From: Pseudoclavibacter sp. AY1F1
Lineage (GTDB): Bacteria > Actinomycetota > Actinomycetes > Actinomycetales > Microbacteriaceae
NCBI RefSeq assembly: GCF_002931075.1
Contig: NZ_PSTQ01000002.1
Location: 310,001-374,000 of the forward strand
Length of the DNA: 64,000 bases
Reading direction: 5' to 3'
The notes under the pieces: model-generated
What the model was told of the DNA's origin: nothing
What the model saw: only the letters and a program-made list of their open reading frames with translations
Database searches by the model: none
Position numbers and translations under genes: made by a program
Shown: positions 24,294-34,958 of the stretch, piece after piece
Position numbering within the stretch: position 1 is the stretch's first letter
How the letters are laid out: each line of letters starts with the position of its first letter

Positions 24294-24625
24294 GGACGCC
24301 TCCGCGTGAGTCAGGTTGCACGTGCGCGCCGACCGCGAGCGCACGTTCTGAAGTCTAGAGGGCAGGCACGCGGAGCATCCTGACTGCACGGAAAGAAAGA
24401 GGACAGATCACTCGGATGGATGGCGTTTGGCTTCGCGAGGGCAGGCACTTTGCCTGAATTCGAGGCCGAAACCGGCGTATTCCAGGGGAAGCGCGGGCAC
24501 GGTGCGTTAGATTGAGGGGTCGAGAGTCTTCATGAACCTCATGCAAGACGACGGCACCCTCGCGAGAGGAGCACGTCGAGCGCACAAACGATGCACGGCG
24601 CAATCACTCGAGAAGGAGTCACTCA
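24294..24625. other. Divergent intergenic region, 332 bp
   Basis: Holds the minus-strand -10 TAGACT (24352-24357) for the coiled-coil gene and, on the plus strand, a possible -10 TAGATT near 24510 for the membrane-protein gene, which would then have a leader of about 110 nt. Short frames here lack ribosome binding sites and look non-coding. Confidence 0.4.
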
Positions 24626-27016
24626 GTGAGATTCATCCTAGCCGCGATCGCATTTCTCGGAAGTGCGGCGCTGCTTGTCGTCGGCTGGCTGCAGGTCACA
24701 GAAGCACGTGCCGCAGACACGGTTGTCGCGACGGGCACGCTGACCCAGGAGTCGCCGTTGCTTGTCATCCCAAGCGACACGCTCATCGAGCATGCGGGCA
24801 CGCAGTCCATCACGATCAGCGGCGACGGGCCCATTCGTGTCGCGATCGGCCGTCAGGCCGACATCGCCGGCTGGGTCGGCACGACGCAGCACGAGATCGT
24901 CACGCTCGACGACACGACCGGAGCGCTCGTGTTCACTCCGGGAGAGGCGTCCGCTGACGAGACGACGGCGCCGAGCATCCTCGGCAACGACCTCTGGTTC
25001 CAGGAATACGAGGGCGACGGAGAGCTCGAGCTGCAGCAGACGCTGCCGGTCGGCTTCGCGCTTCTTGTGCAGTCAGACGGCGAGGCGCCTGCGCCAAGCG
25101 AGGTCTCGATCTCCTGGCCGCTTGACGGCCGCGCACCGATGGCAGGACCTCTCCTGCTTGGGGGCGGGGTCCTCCTGCTCATCTCTCTCGGTCTGCTCCT
25201 CTGGGCGCTGCTCAGCATGCGCCGCCGTTCGAAGCCTCAGCGACAGGCTCGGGAGGAACTCGAGTCTGAGATTCCCGCCGCGGTCCCGGCAGAAGGAGAG
25301 AACGTCGCGACGACTCCTGCGTTCTCGTTCGAACGGTCTGCCCCGAATGCCGATGACGGCCTCGATGCAAGCGACCTCGACCCGGTCGAGCAGTCGCAGA
25401 GCGTTGTCGCGGCCTCGGTGAGACTTGCCGAGGGTGACGCTCCCGAAGTGGGGCGGGCACGTGAACTCGACCGTTCCGAGTTGCACGAGGAGTCCGGCCA
25501 TGCCTGGGCGCCGCCAACAGCAGTCGGGCAGCAGGGCCAGCAGCCGGAAGCACCCGCGTTCCCCTCATTCCGCGCGCCGAGCGCGGATGACACAGCTGCG
25601 CCGCCCGCGCCAGCTGGCGCCGGAGCACCGGCGGCCGTGGACGACCCCTTCAGCTGGAGCGCGCCTGTCGATTCGAGCGAGCAGCCCGAATCGAGCGCAC
25701 AACCCGAGTCGGCGTCGCAGCCTGAGCCTGCTGAGCCTGCTGAGTCAAGCGACCTCGATTCCTCCTCTGACGCCAAGGGCAACGACGGAGACGACAACTC
25801 GTCCACCGGTGGCGAGCCCCCCGCAGGCGGCGCTTCAGGCGCTGGCGAGAAGACGCCTACCGCGGATGCTCCCGCAGCTGCACCACAGGAGTGGCGCCGG
25901 CCGCGCGGCCGCGACCGCACCCAGGCCCCAAAGCGCCTCTTCAGGCTCATCCCGCTGCTCTTGGTCGGTTCGATAGCCCTCACCGGGTGCTCGGCAGACT
26001 TCTGGCCGGAGCAGTTCGGCGGCTCGACAAGCGCGCCGACGACTCCGACCCCGACTTCGTCGATCGACCAAGCACTCATCACCGAGGGCGAGGCGCTGCC
26101 CGCCGTCAACGCGCAGCAGCTCACGCAGATCCTCGACGACGCTGCCAAGCTCGCGCAGGAGGCGGACGCCGCCAACAAGGCCGACGGACTCAAGCCGCGC
26201 TTCACGCAAGCCGCCTACCAGGAACGCGCTTCCGAGTACCAGGCCAAGGGTGCGGACAACACGCTGCCAGGGCCGGTGGCCTTCCCGACGGGGGAGGTCG
26301 TCTACGCCGTGCCGCAGGCCTCGGAGTCGTGGCCGAAGTCGATCTTCGTGGTTCGAGAGGCCGGCGGCGAGACCCCGACGGCACCGTTCGGGATCATGCT
26401 CACGCAGTCGAACGCCCGTGATGCCTACAAGGTGGCATCCATCGTGCAGCTCACTCCCGACGTGACGCTGCCGGAAGCCGCACCGGCAGAGATCGGCGCT
26501 CCAGGTATCGACGGGCTCGAGCAGCCCCTCGTGGTCGCACCCGAAGAGCTGGCGGCTGCCTACGCTGACGTCATCAGCAACGGCGACGGCTCGCAGTACG
26601 CAGCCCTCTTCTCGCCTGACGGCGATTCGCTGCGCACGCAGATCGCCGAGGCTCGGGCCACGGTCTCTGGCGAGATCGACGCCAACGCGGCGCGCATCGA
26701 GTTCCAGACGCGTGCGTCGGACGACCCTCCCTTCGGCGTGCAGACGCTGGACGGCGGGGCGATCGTTGCCGTTTCCATCGAGGAGGTCGAGAAGCTGAGT
26801 GCGCGCACGCAGCTCGCGACCCTCAGCGTTCAGGGACGCACCGCTGCACTCGCGGGTGCCAGCTCGTCCTCGCTCGGATTCGAGACGCTCTACACCAACC
26901 AGCTCATGTTCTACGTGCCGTCGGAAGCGACAGGCGGCGCCATCCAACTGCTCGGCTTCGCCAACACCATGACAGGCGCACGCCAGCTCAACGCCAACGA
27001 GGTTACCTATGGCTGA
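24626..27016 (+). CDS. Membrane protein with internal lipobox; function unknown
   Basis: A 796-residue protein with an unusual layout: signal-anchor (1-30), extracytoplasmic beta-rich domain (31-170), a TM at about 172-195 followed by MRRRSKPQR (positive-inside), a long acidic Ser/Pro/Glu linker (about 200-435), a basic stretch, a third hydrophobic segment LIPLLLVGSIALTGC with a perfect lipobox and Cys455, and a C-terminal domain of about 340 residues. It looks like a membrane protein fused in frame to a lipoprotein. Not recognised beyond being an actinobacterial conserved type. GTG 24626 follows AAGGAG. Its last 8 bp overlap the next gene, indicating coupling. Confidence 0.8.
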   Translation: MRFILAAIAFLGSAALLVVGWLQVTEARAADTVVATGTLTQESPLLVIPSDTLIEHAGTQSITISGDGPIRVAIGRQADIAGWVGTTQHEIVTLDDTTGALVFTPGEASADETTAPSILGNDLWFQEYEGDGELELQQTLPVGFALLVQSDGEAPAPSEVSISWPLDGRAPMAGPLLLGGGVLLLISLGLLLWALLSMRRRSKPQRQAREELESEIPAAVPAEGENVATTPAFSFERSAPNADDGLDASDLDPVEQSQSVVAASVRLAEGDAPEVGRARELDRSELHEESGHAWAPPTAVGQQGQQPEAPAFPSFRAPSADDTAAPPAPAGAGAPAAVDDPFSWSAPVDSSEQPESSAQPESASQPEPAEPAESSDLDSSSDAKGNDGDDNSSTGGEPPAGGASGAGEKTPTADAPAAAPQEWRRPRGRDRTQAPKRLFRLIPLLLVGSIALTGCSADFWPEQFGGSTSAPTTPTPTSSIDQALITEGEALPAVNAQQLTQILDDAAKLAQEADAANKADGLKPRFTQAAYQERASEYQAKGADNTLPGPVAFPTGEVVYAVPQASESWPKSIFVVREAGGETPTAPFGIMLTQSNARDAYKVASIVQLTPDVTLPEAAPAEIGAPGIDGLEQPLVVAPEELAAAYADVISNGDGSQYAALFSPDGDSLRTQIAEARATVSGEIDANAARIEFQTRASDDPPFGVQTLDGGAIVAVSIEEVEKLSARTQLATLSVQGRTAALAGASSSSLGFETLYTNQLMFYVPSEATGGAIQLLGFANTMTGARQLNANEVTYG

Positions 27017-27998
27017 AACCCCTCCACTCAACCCAGCAAGTCTCTACGGAGCAGTTGATCTGTCCTCCCTCGTGCAGCGTGCGAACGCTCCGGCGGGCCA
27101 GGCACCAGGCGCTCCCACCGCTCCGGCTCCCGGGCAACCCGCTGACGCTGTCCAGCCGGTCGCGGGCGAGCCGGTGGCCACGCTACCTGACCTCGTCATC
27201 GACGCTGACGAGCAGACGCTCGAGCAGTTCATGCAGCTCTCCCAGTTCCTGCCCGTCATCGTCGAGATGCACGCGAAGTGGTCGAGCGATGCGCAGGCCC
27301 TCTCGCCGACCCTCGCCAAGATCGTCCGCAGCGCGGAAGGTCGGATCGTGCTTGTGCGCGTCGACCTGGATGCGCATCCCCAGCTCGGCCAGCAGCCGCA
27401 GGTCATCGCCATCATCGGTGGTCGCCCGCTTCAGTTGTTCTCCGGCAACCCACCGGAAGAGCAGATCACGCAGATCGTCGGCGAAATCCTCCAGGTTGCG
27501 GCCCAGCAGGGGCTGACCGGCCACGTCGCGGTCGACGGAGCACCCCAGAGCGAAGAAGAGGCGCAGGAGCCGGTGGCTCCGCCGCTGCCCCCATTGCACG
27601 CCGAGGCCTTCGAAGCCCTCGAGCGCGGCGACTACGCGGCCGCGGTAGACGCCTACGAGCGTGCACTGGCCGAACGCCCCGCTGACGAGGAAGCACGCGC
27701 CGGCCTCGCCCAGGTGCAGCTGCTTCTGCGCCTGCAGGGCAAGACCCTCGAGGACATTCGCCAGCGTGCCGCCGCGGGCCCGGACGATCTCGAGGCGCAG
27801 CTCGACGTCGCCGACCTCGACCTCTCCGGCGGTCACATCGAGGATGCGTTCGACCGCCTGCTCACGATCTTCCCGAAGCTCGACGCCGAGGGCAAGACGA
27901 CCGTGCGCGAGCGCCTGCTCGACCTGTTCCTCGTCGTCGGTGTTGCGGACCCACGCGTGGGGGCGGCACGAGCGAGACTCACGAACCTCTTGTTCTGA
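27009..27998 (+). CDS. CnoX/YbbN-like thioredoxin-fold and TPR co-chaperone
   Basis: A 329-residue cytosolic protein. A Pro/Ala-rich N-terminus (20-60) precedes a thioredoxin-like domain (about 62-165) where the WCxxC motif is replaced by W91-SSDA, so it cannot do thiol-disulfide exchange there. A TPR region (about 195-325) follows, with AEAFEALERGDYAAAVDAYERAL. This matches the YbbN/CnoX family of chaperedoxins or co-chaperones that hold unfolded proteins. It overlaps the upstream membrane-protein gene by 8 bp; the functional link to that protein is unknown. It ends before a strong terminator shared with glgB. Confidence 0.87.
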   Translation: MAETPPLNPASLYGAVDLSSLVQRANAPAGQAPGAPTAPAPGQPADAVQPVAGEPVATLPDLVIDADEQTLEQFMQLSQFLPVIVEMHAKWSSDAQALSPTLAKIVRSAEGRIVLVRVDLDAHPQLGQQPQVIAIIGGRPLQLFSGNPPEEQITQIVGEILQVAAQQGLTGHVAVDGAPQSEEEAQEPVAPPLPPLHAEAFEALERGDYAAAVDAYERALAERPADEEARAGLAQVQLLLRLQGKTLEDIRQRAAAGPDDLEAQLDVADLDLSGGHIEDAFDRLLTIFPKLDAEGKTTVRERLLDLFLVVGVADPRVGAARARLTNLLF

Positions 27999-28016
27999 CG
28001 TCGCCCAGCGATGACG

Positions 28017-28050
28017 AAGCCCGGATGCGATCTTCATCGCATCCGGGCTT
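28017..28050. terminator. Bidirectional terminator between the CnoX-like gene and glgB
   Basis: A perfect 14-bp stem: AAGCCCGGATGCGA (28017-28030) and TCGCATCCGGGCTT (28037-28050), 6-nt loop; the arms carry an inverted GGATGC/GCATCC pair. Confidence 0.85.
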
Positions 28051-28074
28051 CATCGATTCCGTCGGAGGTGCTGT

Positions 28075-28093
28075 CTAGGCGGACACGACCTAG
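28075..28093. repeat. CTAG-bounded dispersed repeat, copy A (short form)
   Basis: CTAGGCG then GACACGACCTAG; the right half is shared with copies at 41890-41914 and 52940-52964. It covers the glgB stop codon. Confidence 0.5.
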
Positions 28094-30294
28094 CCCTCGT
28101 ACTTGAACCAGACGGCGGCGAGGGGCGGCACCGTGACGGCCGCCGACTGCTCGAACCCGTGAGACGGGACCCCATCGGTCGTCACGGCGCCGTAGTTGCC
28201 TGCACCGGACCCCGCGTATGTTTCCGCGTCGGTGTTGAGCACCTCGGACCAGCGACCGGCGTGGGGGAGCCCAAGGCGGTACCCGCTGATGACCTGGTTC
28301 GAGAAGTTGAAGACCATCGCGACGTCAGGGGTGCCATCGTGGCCACGGCGGGCGAATGCGAGCACGCTGTTGGCCGCGTCGTCACCGCTCAACCACACCA
28401 TCCCGGAAGGGTCGTCATCGCGCTGCCAGAGCGCGCCCTCGTTCTTCGCAAGGCGGTTGAGGTCGCCGACGAGCCGCTGCACGCCGGCGTGGCCGGGGTT
28501 GTCGAGCTGCCACCAGTCGAGGCCACGCGACTCGCTCCACTCGGTCTGCTGCGCGAACTCCTGTCCCATGAAGAGGAGCTGCTTGCCGGGGTGCCCCCAC
28601 TGGTAGGCGAGGAAGAGGCGCGTGCCCGCGAGCTTCTGCCATTCGTCGCCAGGCATCTTCGAGTACAGGGATCCCTTGCCGTGGACGACCTCGTCGTGGC
28701 TGATGGGGAGCAGGAAGCGCTCGCTCCACGCGTAGACGAAGGAGAAGGTCAGGTCGCCCTGGTGGTGGGAGCGGTAGATGGGGTCGCGCTCGACGTAGCG
28801 GAGGCTGTCATTCATCCAGCCCATGTTCCACTTGAGCCCGAATCCGAGGCCGCCCCACTCGGTGGGCTTCGTCACTCCCGCCCAGCTCGTCGATTCCTCG
28901 GCGATCATGGCGATGCCCGGGTAGAGCTTGTACGCGGTCGCGTTGACTTCCTGGAGGAAGGCGATGGCCTCGAGGTTTTCCCGCCCGCCGTGGATGTTCG
29001 GCACCCACTCTTCGCGCGAGTAGTCGAGGTAGAGGATCGATGCCACGGCGTCGACGCGGAGTCCGTCGATGTGGAACTCCTCGAGCCAGTAGAGCGCGTT
29101 GGCGACGAGGAAGTTGCGCACCTGAGAGTCGCCGAAGTTGAAGACCTTCGTGCCCCAGTCGAGCTGCTCGCCAAGGCGCGGGTCGGCGTGCTCGTAGAGC
29201 GCCTGGCCATCGAACTCCGCGAGACCGAAGCTGTCCTTCGGGAAGTGCCCTGGCACCCAGTCCATGATGACGCCGTAACCGGCCTGGTGCAGACGGTCGA
29301 TGAGGTAGCGCAGGTCGTCAGGCGAACCGAGGCGCGACGTGGGCGCGTAGTAACCGGTGACCTGGTAGCCCCAGGAGCCACCGAACGGGTGCTCTGCGAG
29401 GGGCATGAACTCGACGTGCGTGAACTCGAGGCCGTCGAGATACTCGACGAGCTGGTCGGCGAGCTCGCGGTAGCCGAGGCCCGGTCGCCAGGACATTGCG
29501 TGGAGCTCGTAGGTGGTCATCGGGCCCGTGTGCGGGTCCTTCTGGGCGCGCTCGCCCATCCAGTCGTCATCGCCCCACTCGTACTTGCTTGGCGTCGCGA
29601 CGACGGATGCGGTCTGCGGCGGCTGCTCCGCGTGCAGGGCCATCGGGTCGGCCTTCTCGACCCAGTCGCCTGAGGCGGTGCGGATCTGGAACTTGTACGT
29701 CTCGTGCGGTGCGACGCCGGGGACAAAGAGCTCCCAGATGCCGAGGGCGTCGAGGCGGCGCATCGTGTGCGCCCTGCCGTCCCAGCCGTTGAACGAGCCG
29801 ATGACCCTGACCGCCTGAGCGTGTGGCGCCCAGACGACAAACGAGGTGCCCCAGACCGGCGCGTGGGTGCCCCAGTGCTCCAGGTGGTGCGCGCCGAAGA
29901 CGTGCCAGAGTCTCTCGTGGCGTCCCTCGCCGAAGAGGAACTGGTCGACCTCGCCCACGACGGGAAGGAACCGGTACGGGTCATCGACGGTGTGCGGGAC
30001 GCCGTCGCCGTAGACAGTCTCGATCCGGTAGTCGTCGAGGCCCAGGTCGTGAGCCCCCTGCCAGATGCCGTGCGCGAGGTGCTGCAGCTCGACGCGTTCG
30101 CCGCTCGTGGCGAGGATCGCCGTGACACGCTCGGCAAGCGGGCGTCTGGCGCGGATGATGGTGCGCTCGCCCTCCTGCAGATGCTGCCCGAGGATCGAGT
30201 GGGGACCAGAGTGTGTGCCGTCCGCGACAGCGCGCAGCTCGCCGTCCGGGATGCCGATCGCGGCGGGTGCCGCGGGCTGGAGTTCATCGGTCAT
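28090..30294 (-). CDS. glgB: 1,4-alpha-glucan branching enzyme
   Basis: GlgB introduces alpha-1,6 branches into linear alpha-glucan; in the GlgE pathway it acts on chains built from maltose-1-phosphate. 734 residues, the usual length. N-terminal domain and CBM48 (about 110-220), then a GH13 barrel with [15 protein letters not shown], the nucleophile region [10 protein letters not shown] (near residue 412), the acid/base region IAEEST, and [11 protein letters not shown], then a C-terminal beta domain. ATG 30294 gives the standard N-terminus; the longer frame overlaps the glgE gap. It lies 56 bp after glgE, so glgX-glgE-glgB are likely co-transcribed. Confidence 0.95.
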   Translation of the reverse strand: MTDELQPAAPAAIGIPDGELRAVADGTHSGPHSILGQHLQEGERTIIRARRPLAERVTAILATSGERVELQHLAHGIWQGAHDLGLDDYRIETVYGDGVPHTVDDPYRFLPVVGEVDQFLFGEGRHERLWHVFGAHHLEHWGTHAPVWGTSFVVWAPHAQAVRVIGSFNGWDGRAHTMRRLDALGIWELFVPGVAPHETYKFQIRTASGDWVEKADPMALHAEQPPQTASVVATPSKYEWGDDDWMGERAQKDPHTGPMTTYELHAMSWRPGLGYRELADQLVEYLDGLEFTHVEFMPLAEHPFGGSWGYQVTGYYAPTSRLGSPDDLRYLIDRLHQAGYGVIMDWVPGHFPKDSFGLAEFDGQALYEHADPRLGEQLDWGTKVFNFGDSQVRNFLVANALYWLEEFHIDGLRVDAVASILYLDYSREEWVPNIHGGRENLEAIAFLQEVNATAYKLYPGIAMIAEESTSWAGVTKPTEWGGLGFGLKWNMGWMNDSLRYVERDPIYRSHHQGDLTFSFVYAWSERFLLPISHDEVVHGKGSLYSKMPGDEWQKLAGTRLFLAYQWGHPGKQLLFMGQEFAQQTEWSESRGLDWWQLDNPGHAGVQRLVGDLNRLAKNEGALWQRDDDPSGMVWLSGDDAANSVLAFARRGHDGTPDVAMVFNFSNQVISGYRLGLPHAGRWSEVLNTDAETYAGSGAGNYGAVTTDGVPSHGFEQSAAVTVPPLAAVWFKYEG

Positions 30295-30350
30295 GGTGTT
30301 TCCGTTCTCGAGATCATCCGGTCGCGCCAAGGGCGCGACTGGGCGACGGG

Positions 30351-32609
30351 TCAGAGTGCCGAGTGCCTGACGCGCAGGATGTGCGCGGGCAGGGTGGAAG
30401 GGTCGAGGCGTACGTAGTTCGCGCCGCCCCAGATCCACTCGTGTCCGCTGAGGAGATCCTCCACACCGAACTCCGTGTCCGGCGCGAAGCCGAACTTGGT
30501 CTGGTCGATGTAGACCGTGGCCTCTTCGATACCGGAGTGGTTGAGGTTGACCGCGACGATGACCGTATTGGAGACACCGTCGGGGGAGTACTCGGCCGGG
30601 AGGTGCTTGGAGAAGACGAGCACGTTCTCGTTATCGCTGAACTGCACCTCGAAGTTGCGGAGCTGCTGGAGGGCGGGGTTCGCGCGCCGCAGCTCGTTGA
30701 GCTTCGTGAGGAGCGGTGCGATCGAGTACCCGCTGGCCTCCTGGGCGGCCCAGTCGCGCTGCTTGTACTCGTACTTCTCGTTGTCGATGTTCTCTTCGGA
30801 GCCTGGTCTGGCCACGTTCTCGGCGAGCTCGAATCCTGCGTAGACGCCCCAGAGTGGCGAGGAAGTAGCGGCGACGATGGCGCGGATCTTGGCCGCGTTG
30901 CGTCCACCCTGCTGCAGGTACTCCGTGAGGATGTCCGGGGTGTTGACAAAGAAGTTCGGGCGGAGGAAGTCGCTCGACTCCTTCGACACCTCCGTGAGGT
31001 ACTCCTCGAGCTCCGTCTTCGTGTTGCGCCACGTGAAGTACGTGTACGACTGCTGGAAGCCGGCCTTGGCGAGCGCGTGCATGACGGCGGGGCGCGTGAA
31101 CGCCTCGGCGAGGAAGATCACCTCCGGGTGCTTCGCGTTGACCTCGTGGATCAGCCACTCCCAGAACTGCAGCGGCTTGGTGTGCGGGTTGTCGACGCGG
31201 AAGATCTTGACACCGAGTCCGATCCAGTACTCGACCGTGCCGAGGACCTCGGCGTACAGGCCGTTGCGGTCGCCGTCGAAGTTGATCGGGTAGATGTCCT
31301 GGTACTTCTTCGGCGGGTTCTCGGCGAAGGCGATGCTGCCGTCAGGCAGCTGCGTGAACCAGTCGGGGTGCTCGGCCACCCAGGGGTGGTCGGGAGTCGC
31401 CTGCAACGCGAGGTCGAGGGCAAGCTCCATGCCGTTCTTCTCGATCTCGCCGACGAAGTACCGGAAGTCCTCGACGGTGCCGAGGTCGGGGTGGATGTCG
31501 CGGTGCCCGCCCTCCACGGCGCCGATCGCCCAGGGAGATCCCGGGTCTCCCGGTGCCGTGGTGAGCGAGTTGTTCGGGCCCTTGCGGTTCGTGTGGCCGA
31601 TCGGGTGGATCGGGGGCACGTACAGCACGTCGAAGTTCATGGCCGCGACGGCCGGGATGCGCTCGGCGGCGGTGCGGAAGGTGCCGGACGTCCAGCTGCC
31701 GTCCGCTGCCTGCCTGGCGCCCTCGGAACGAGGGAAGAACTCATACCAGGCGGCGTTGCCCGCAAGCGCCCGTTCGACCAGGACGGTCCGCGTCGCAGAA
31801 CGTGTGACGAGCGAGCGAACGGGGTGCGCCTCGATGACCTCAAGGACGTCATCGGCGAGGAGGGAAGCGAGACGGAAGGACGCGGAACGGGACGTGAAGC
31901 GCGACGCGGTCGCCGCATCCCGCAGCACGGCGCTCTGGTGATCGGTGAGGTCAGGATTCGTGGCAGCACGGTCGACGACAAGCGCGCCGAGCTCGAGCAT
32001 CACGTCGACATCGATGCCAGCGGGGATCTTGATCTCAGCGTTGTGCTGCCACGTCGCGAAGTCGTCGTTCCACGCCTCGACCCACCACTCGTGCGCGCCT
32101 GCGACGGTGACCTGGGCCTCAGCCAACCAGGAGTCGGTGCCCTTCGGGCCGGGCTGCATGCGGATGCGCTCGGCCTGCGCTCCCGGGGCGCTGATGACCA
32201 GCTCGACACCGATGATGTCGTGTCCCTCGCGGAAGGAGACGCACGAGAATGGGACGACGTCTCCGACGTATCCCTTCGTCGGGAAGAGATTGTCGACGAG
32301 CTGCGGCTGCAGGTCGAGGATCGGGATGCGACCGATCGCCGGGACGTATCCAGAACCGGGGAAGCCGTCGCCCGTCGGCGGCAGAGCGGTGTCCACGGCG
32401 GCCGCAGCCGCTGGCTTGGCCGCCGTAGCCTTCGGCTTCCGCGCTCGGGTCGCTTTGGCTGGGGCCTCCGCAGGAGCGCCCCCGGCGCGTGCAGTCTCGG
32501 CCGCGTCGGCGGCTTGCGCCGCCTTCGACGGAGTGCTCGCGCGCTTGGCGGATGCCCGGCGAGGGCGGCTCGGTGGGATCTGGTCTTCTGACGCTGGTGT
32601 CGTTGCCAC
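30351..32609 (-). CDS. glgE: Alpha-1,4-glucan:maltose-1-phosphate maltosyltransferase
   Basis: GlgE extends alpha-1,4-glucan by transferring maltosyl units from alpha-maltose-1-phosphate, linking trehalose or glucose-1-phosphate metabolism to glucan synthesis in actinobacteria. 752 residues: a Lys/Ala-rich disordered extension of about 80, the N-terminal domain, and a GH13_3 catalytic domain with [33 protein letters not shown] (catalytic Asp region) and FLAEAFTRP (catalytic Glu). The extension is longer than in typical family members. GTG 32609 has TAGCGT 6 nt upstream, suggesting a leaderless transcript in addition to read-through from glgX. Confidence 0.95.
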   Translation of the reverse strand: MATTPASEDQIPPSRPRRASAKRASTPSKAAQAADAAETARAGGAPAEAPAKATRARKPKATAAKPAAAAAVDTALPPTGDGFPGSGYVPAIGRIPILDLQPQLVDNLFPTKGYVGDVVPFSCVSFREGHDIIGVELVISAPGAQAERIRMQPGPKGTDSWLAEAQVTVAGAHEWWVEAWNDDFATWQHNAEIKIPAGIDVDVMLELGALVVDRAATNPDLTDHQSAVLRDAATASRFTSRSASFRLASLLADDVLEVIEAHPVRSLVTRSATRTVLVERALAGNAAWYEFFPRSEGARQAADGSWTSGTFRTAAERIPAVAAMNFDVLYVPPIHPIGHTNRKGPNNSLTTAPGDPGSPWAIGAVEGGHRDIHPDLGTVEDFRYFVGEIEKNGMELALDLALQATPDHPWVAEHPDWFTQLPDGSIAFAENPPKKYQDIYPINFDGDRNGLYAEVLGTVEYWIGLGVKIFRVDNPHTKPLQFWEWLIHEVNAKHPEVIFLAEAFTRPAVMHALAKAGFQQSYTYFTWRNTKTELEEYLTEVSKESSDFLRPNFFVNTPDILTEYLQQGGRNAAKIRAIVAATSSPLWGVYAGFELAENVARPGSEENIDNEKYEYKQRDWAAQEASGYSIAPLLTKLNELRRANPALQQLRNFEVQFSDNENVLVFSKHLPAEYSPDGVSNTVIVAVNLNHSGIEEATVYIDQTKFGFAPDTEFGVEDLLSGHEWIWGGANYVRLDPSTLPAHILRVRHSAL

Positions 32610-32615
32610 AACCGA

Positions 32616-32621
32616 ACGCTA
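32616..32621 (-). promoter_or_regulatory. glgE: -10 hexamer of glgE (leaderless type)
   Basis: TAGCGT on the minus strand, 6 nt before GTG 32609. Confidence 0.4.
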
Positions 32622-32688
32622 CCAACACCCACCCGCATCGGGGCTGTCCGCGTGTCACGGAATGTGAACGGCGTCGCGCCGCGTCGGA

Positions 32689-34821
32689 TCAGATGTGGTG
32701 GTGCGTCTGTTCGACGTCCACCGCGTAGACCTGGACGGACGGGCCCTCGATGCCGGTCAGCTGTCCGGGGACAAGCACGCGGCTGCCGCCGAGCGCCTCA
32801 TCCGGGTGCTCGTGCGTCGAGTCCCACAGGAGTCGGTAGCCGGTGACGTCGTCGACGGCCGGCGGGCGAAGAGCCGCATCGTCCTCGCTGCCGTGTACGA
32901 CGATCAGGAGCCGGTCGACGAGCATCCGCACGCCGTCGACAAGCTCCGCGTCGCCCGTGAAGTCGGCGTCGGCCTCCGGGATATACGCGTCGAGCAACAC
33001 CTGCAGCGTGCGCCCTCCCGGACCCTGCCAGGAGCCGTCGCCCATCGGGTTGCCGAGCGCGTCGAACCAGCGTCGCCTCGTGCCGTGCTCGCTGAGCGCG
33101 TGGCCGTGGTTGAAGCTGCTCGGGCGAAGGACCTGGTGCGAGCCGCGCAGCTCGATGAGCCGGCGCGTGTGCGCGAGCTGAGCAAACTGGATCTCGTTGA
33201 GATCCCAGGAGAACCACGTGAGTGGCGAATCCTGGTTGTACGGGTTGTTGTTCCCCTTTTGGGACCTGGCGACTTCGTCACCGGCCGTGAGCATGGGAAC
33301 CCCGGCGCTCAGAAGCACGGTGCCGAGGAGGTTGCGCATCGTGCGACGACGGAGCGTCTCGATGCTGCTGCTATCGCTTGGCCCCTCGACGCCGAAGTTC
33401 CACGACCTGTTGTCGCCGGTGCCGTCGCGGCCGAGCTCGGCGTTCTGCAGGTTGTGCTTGACGTTGTAGGAGACGAGGTCGCGCAGCGTGAAGCCATCGT
33501 GGGCGGTCACGAAATTGACTGAGGCCAGGGGCCCTCGGTCGTCGCTGAACATGTTGGACGACCCCGCGAACGAGGTGCTGAACGCGCCTGCGCCCTCTGG
33601 GTGAACGCCGTAGCTGCGGGCCTCCGCGATGTCGCGCACCCAGAACGAGCGGGCGTGGTCGCGGAAGCTGTCGTTCCACTCCGACCAGTCCTCAGGGAAA
33701 TTGCCCGTCTGCCAGCCGCCCATGCCGACATCCCACGGCTCTGCGATGAGCTTGGTGTCCGCCAGGCGCTCGTCGTTGACGATCGCCTCGAGGAGCGGGT
33801 GATGCCGCTCAAACGCGTGGTGCGCGTTGCGGCCGAGCGTTGCCGCGAGGTCGAAGCGGAACCCGTCGATGCGGAACTCCTCGACCCAGTACCTGAGCGA
33901 GTCGAGGACGAGCTCGCGTACGACCGCCTCCGACGTGTCGAGCGAGTTGCCGCATCCGGTCTGATCGACCGGGTTGCCATGCATATCGTGGCGGTAGTAC
34001 GTGGCGTTGTCGAGCCCGCGGAACATGGACGTCTCGTCGCCGCGCCCACCCTCGGAGGTGTGGTTGTAGACGACATCGAGGTACACCTCGATGCCGGCGG
34101 CGTGGAGGTGCTTCACCATTCCCTTGAACTCGCGGGCGATGGCGTGCGGGCCCGCCGCTCGGGCGGAGGGGGAGGCGTACTCGGCGTGAGGGGCGAAGAA
34201 GCCGAGCGTGTTGTAACCCCAGTAGTTCGACATGCCCTGGCGTCGCAAGAATGACTCGGAGGCGAAGGCGTGCACCGGCAGCAGCTCGACGGCCGTGATG
34301 CCGACCGACTGGAGATAGGCGATCGTGTCCTCGTGGGCGAGACCCGCGTAGCTTCCGCGCAGGTCTGCCGGCATGTGCGGCGCGAGCTGCGTGAAGCCCT
34401 TCACGTGCGCCTCGTAGACGACAACGTCACGCAAGGGGAGCAGCGGCGCGCGCACCTGACCCCAGTCGAACGGCTCGGTCTCGACGACCTGGGCTGCCCA
34501 GACAGGGACCGCAACCGTTCCGACGTTCGCGACCTGCTTGGCGTACGGCTCGACAAGGAGCCGGTGCTTGTCAAACGCGTTGGTGCCGCTCGAGGGCCCG
34601 TCCGCGCGCACGGCGTATCGTTGCCCGTTCACGAGCTCGGCGCACTCCGCCTGCCAGATGCCGCCAGGCATGCTGGCCATCTCGATGGTGCGCGTGATGG
34701 TCCCGTCGGCCTCCAGGAGGCAGAGGGTCATCGCCGAAGCGTGCGTCGAGAAGACGCGCAGGCGCGCGATCCCCTGGTGGTGGGTGACGCCGAGGTCGGA
34801 GCGGGTCTGTGAATCGAGCAT
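32689..34821 (-). CDS. glgX: Glycogen debranching enzyme (isoamylase-type)
   Basis: Hydrolyses alpha-1,6 branch linkages of glycogen-type glucans. 710 residues from ATG 34821: CBM48 N-terminal domain, GH13_11 barrel with YWGYNTLGFFAPHAEYAS, VYLDVVYNHT, the nucleophile region DGFRFDLAATLG, IAEPWDVG, FVTAHDGFTLRDLVSYN, and a C-terminal beta domain ending in a His-rich tail. ATG 34821 is chosen because homologs begin near MLDSQTRSDLGVT; an upstream GTG at 34902 would add 27 atypical residues. It heads the glgX-glgE-glgB run. A second debranching enzyme is encoded next to treY at the right end of the window. Confidence 0.92.
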   Translation of the reverse strand: MLDSQTRSDLGVTHHQGIARLRVFSTHASAMTLCLLEADGTITRTIEMASMPGGIWQAECAELVNGQRYAVRADGPSSGTNAFDKHRLLVEPYAKQVANVGTVAVPVWAAQVVETEPFDWGQVRAPLLPLRDVVVYEAHVKGFTQLAPHMPADLRGSYAGLAHEDTIAYLQSVGITAVELLPVHAFASESFLRRQGMSNYWGYNTLGFFAPHAEYASPSARAAGPHAIAREFKGMVKHLHAAGIEVYLDVVYNHTSEGGRGDETSMFRGLDNATYYRHDMHGNPVDQTGCGNSLDTSEAVVRELVLDSLRYWVEEFRIDGFRFDLAATLGRNAHHAFERHHPLLEAIVNDERLADTKLIAEPWDVGMGGWQTGNFPEDWSEWNDSFRDHARSFWVRDIAEARSYGVHPEGAGAFSTSFAGSSNMFSDDRGPLASVNFVTAHDGFTLRDLVSYNVKHNLQNAELGRDGTGDNRSWNFGVEGPSDSSSIETLRRRTMRNLLGTVLLSAGVPMLTAGDEVARSQKGNNNPYNQDSPLTWFSWDLNEIQFAQLAHTRRLIELRGSHQVLRPSSFNHGHALSEHGTRRRWFDALGNPMGDGSWQGPGGRTLQVLLDAYIPEADADFTGDAELVDGVRMLVDRLLIVVHGSEDDAALRPPAVDDVTGYRLLWDSTHEHPDEALGGSRVLVPGQLTGIEGPSVQVYAVDVEQTHHHI

Positions 34822-34958
34822 GAGGCCTAAACTGTTCGAATTGAGTGACTGACGCCGCTGGACGGCGCCACCGAGCACGTTTGTGCGCCGACTGATGCGC
34901 ACAGATCGCGCAATTCTATGTCGAGAGTTCGTCAGTCGAGAGCAGGGCGGGAAGTGAA

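Noticed and set aside
30213-32591. 792-codon plus-strand frame opposite glgE
   Set aside because: Antisense shadow; Val/Arg/Asp/Glu-rich with no family features.
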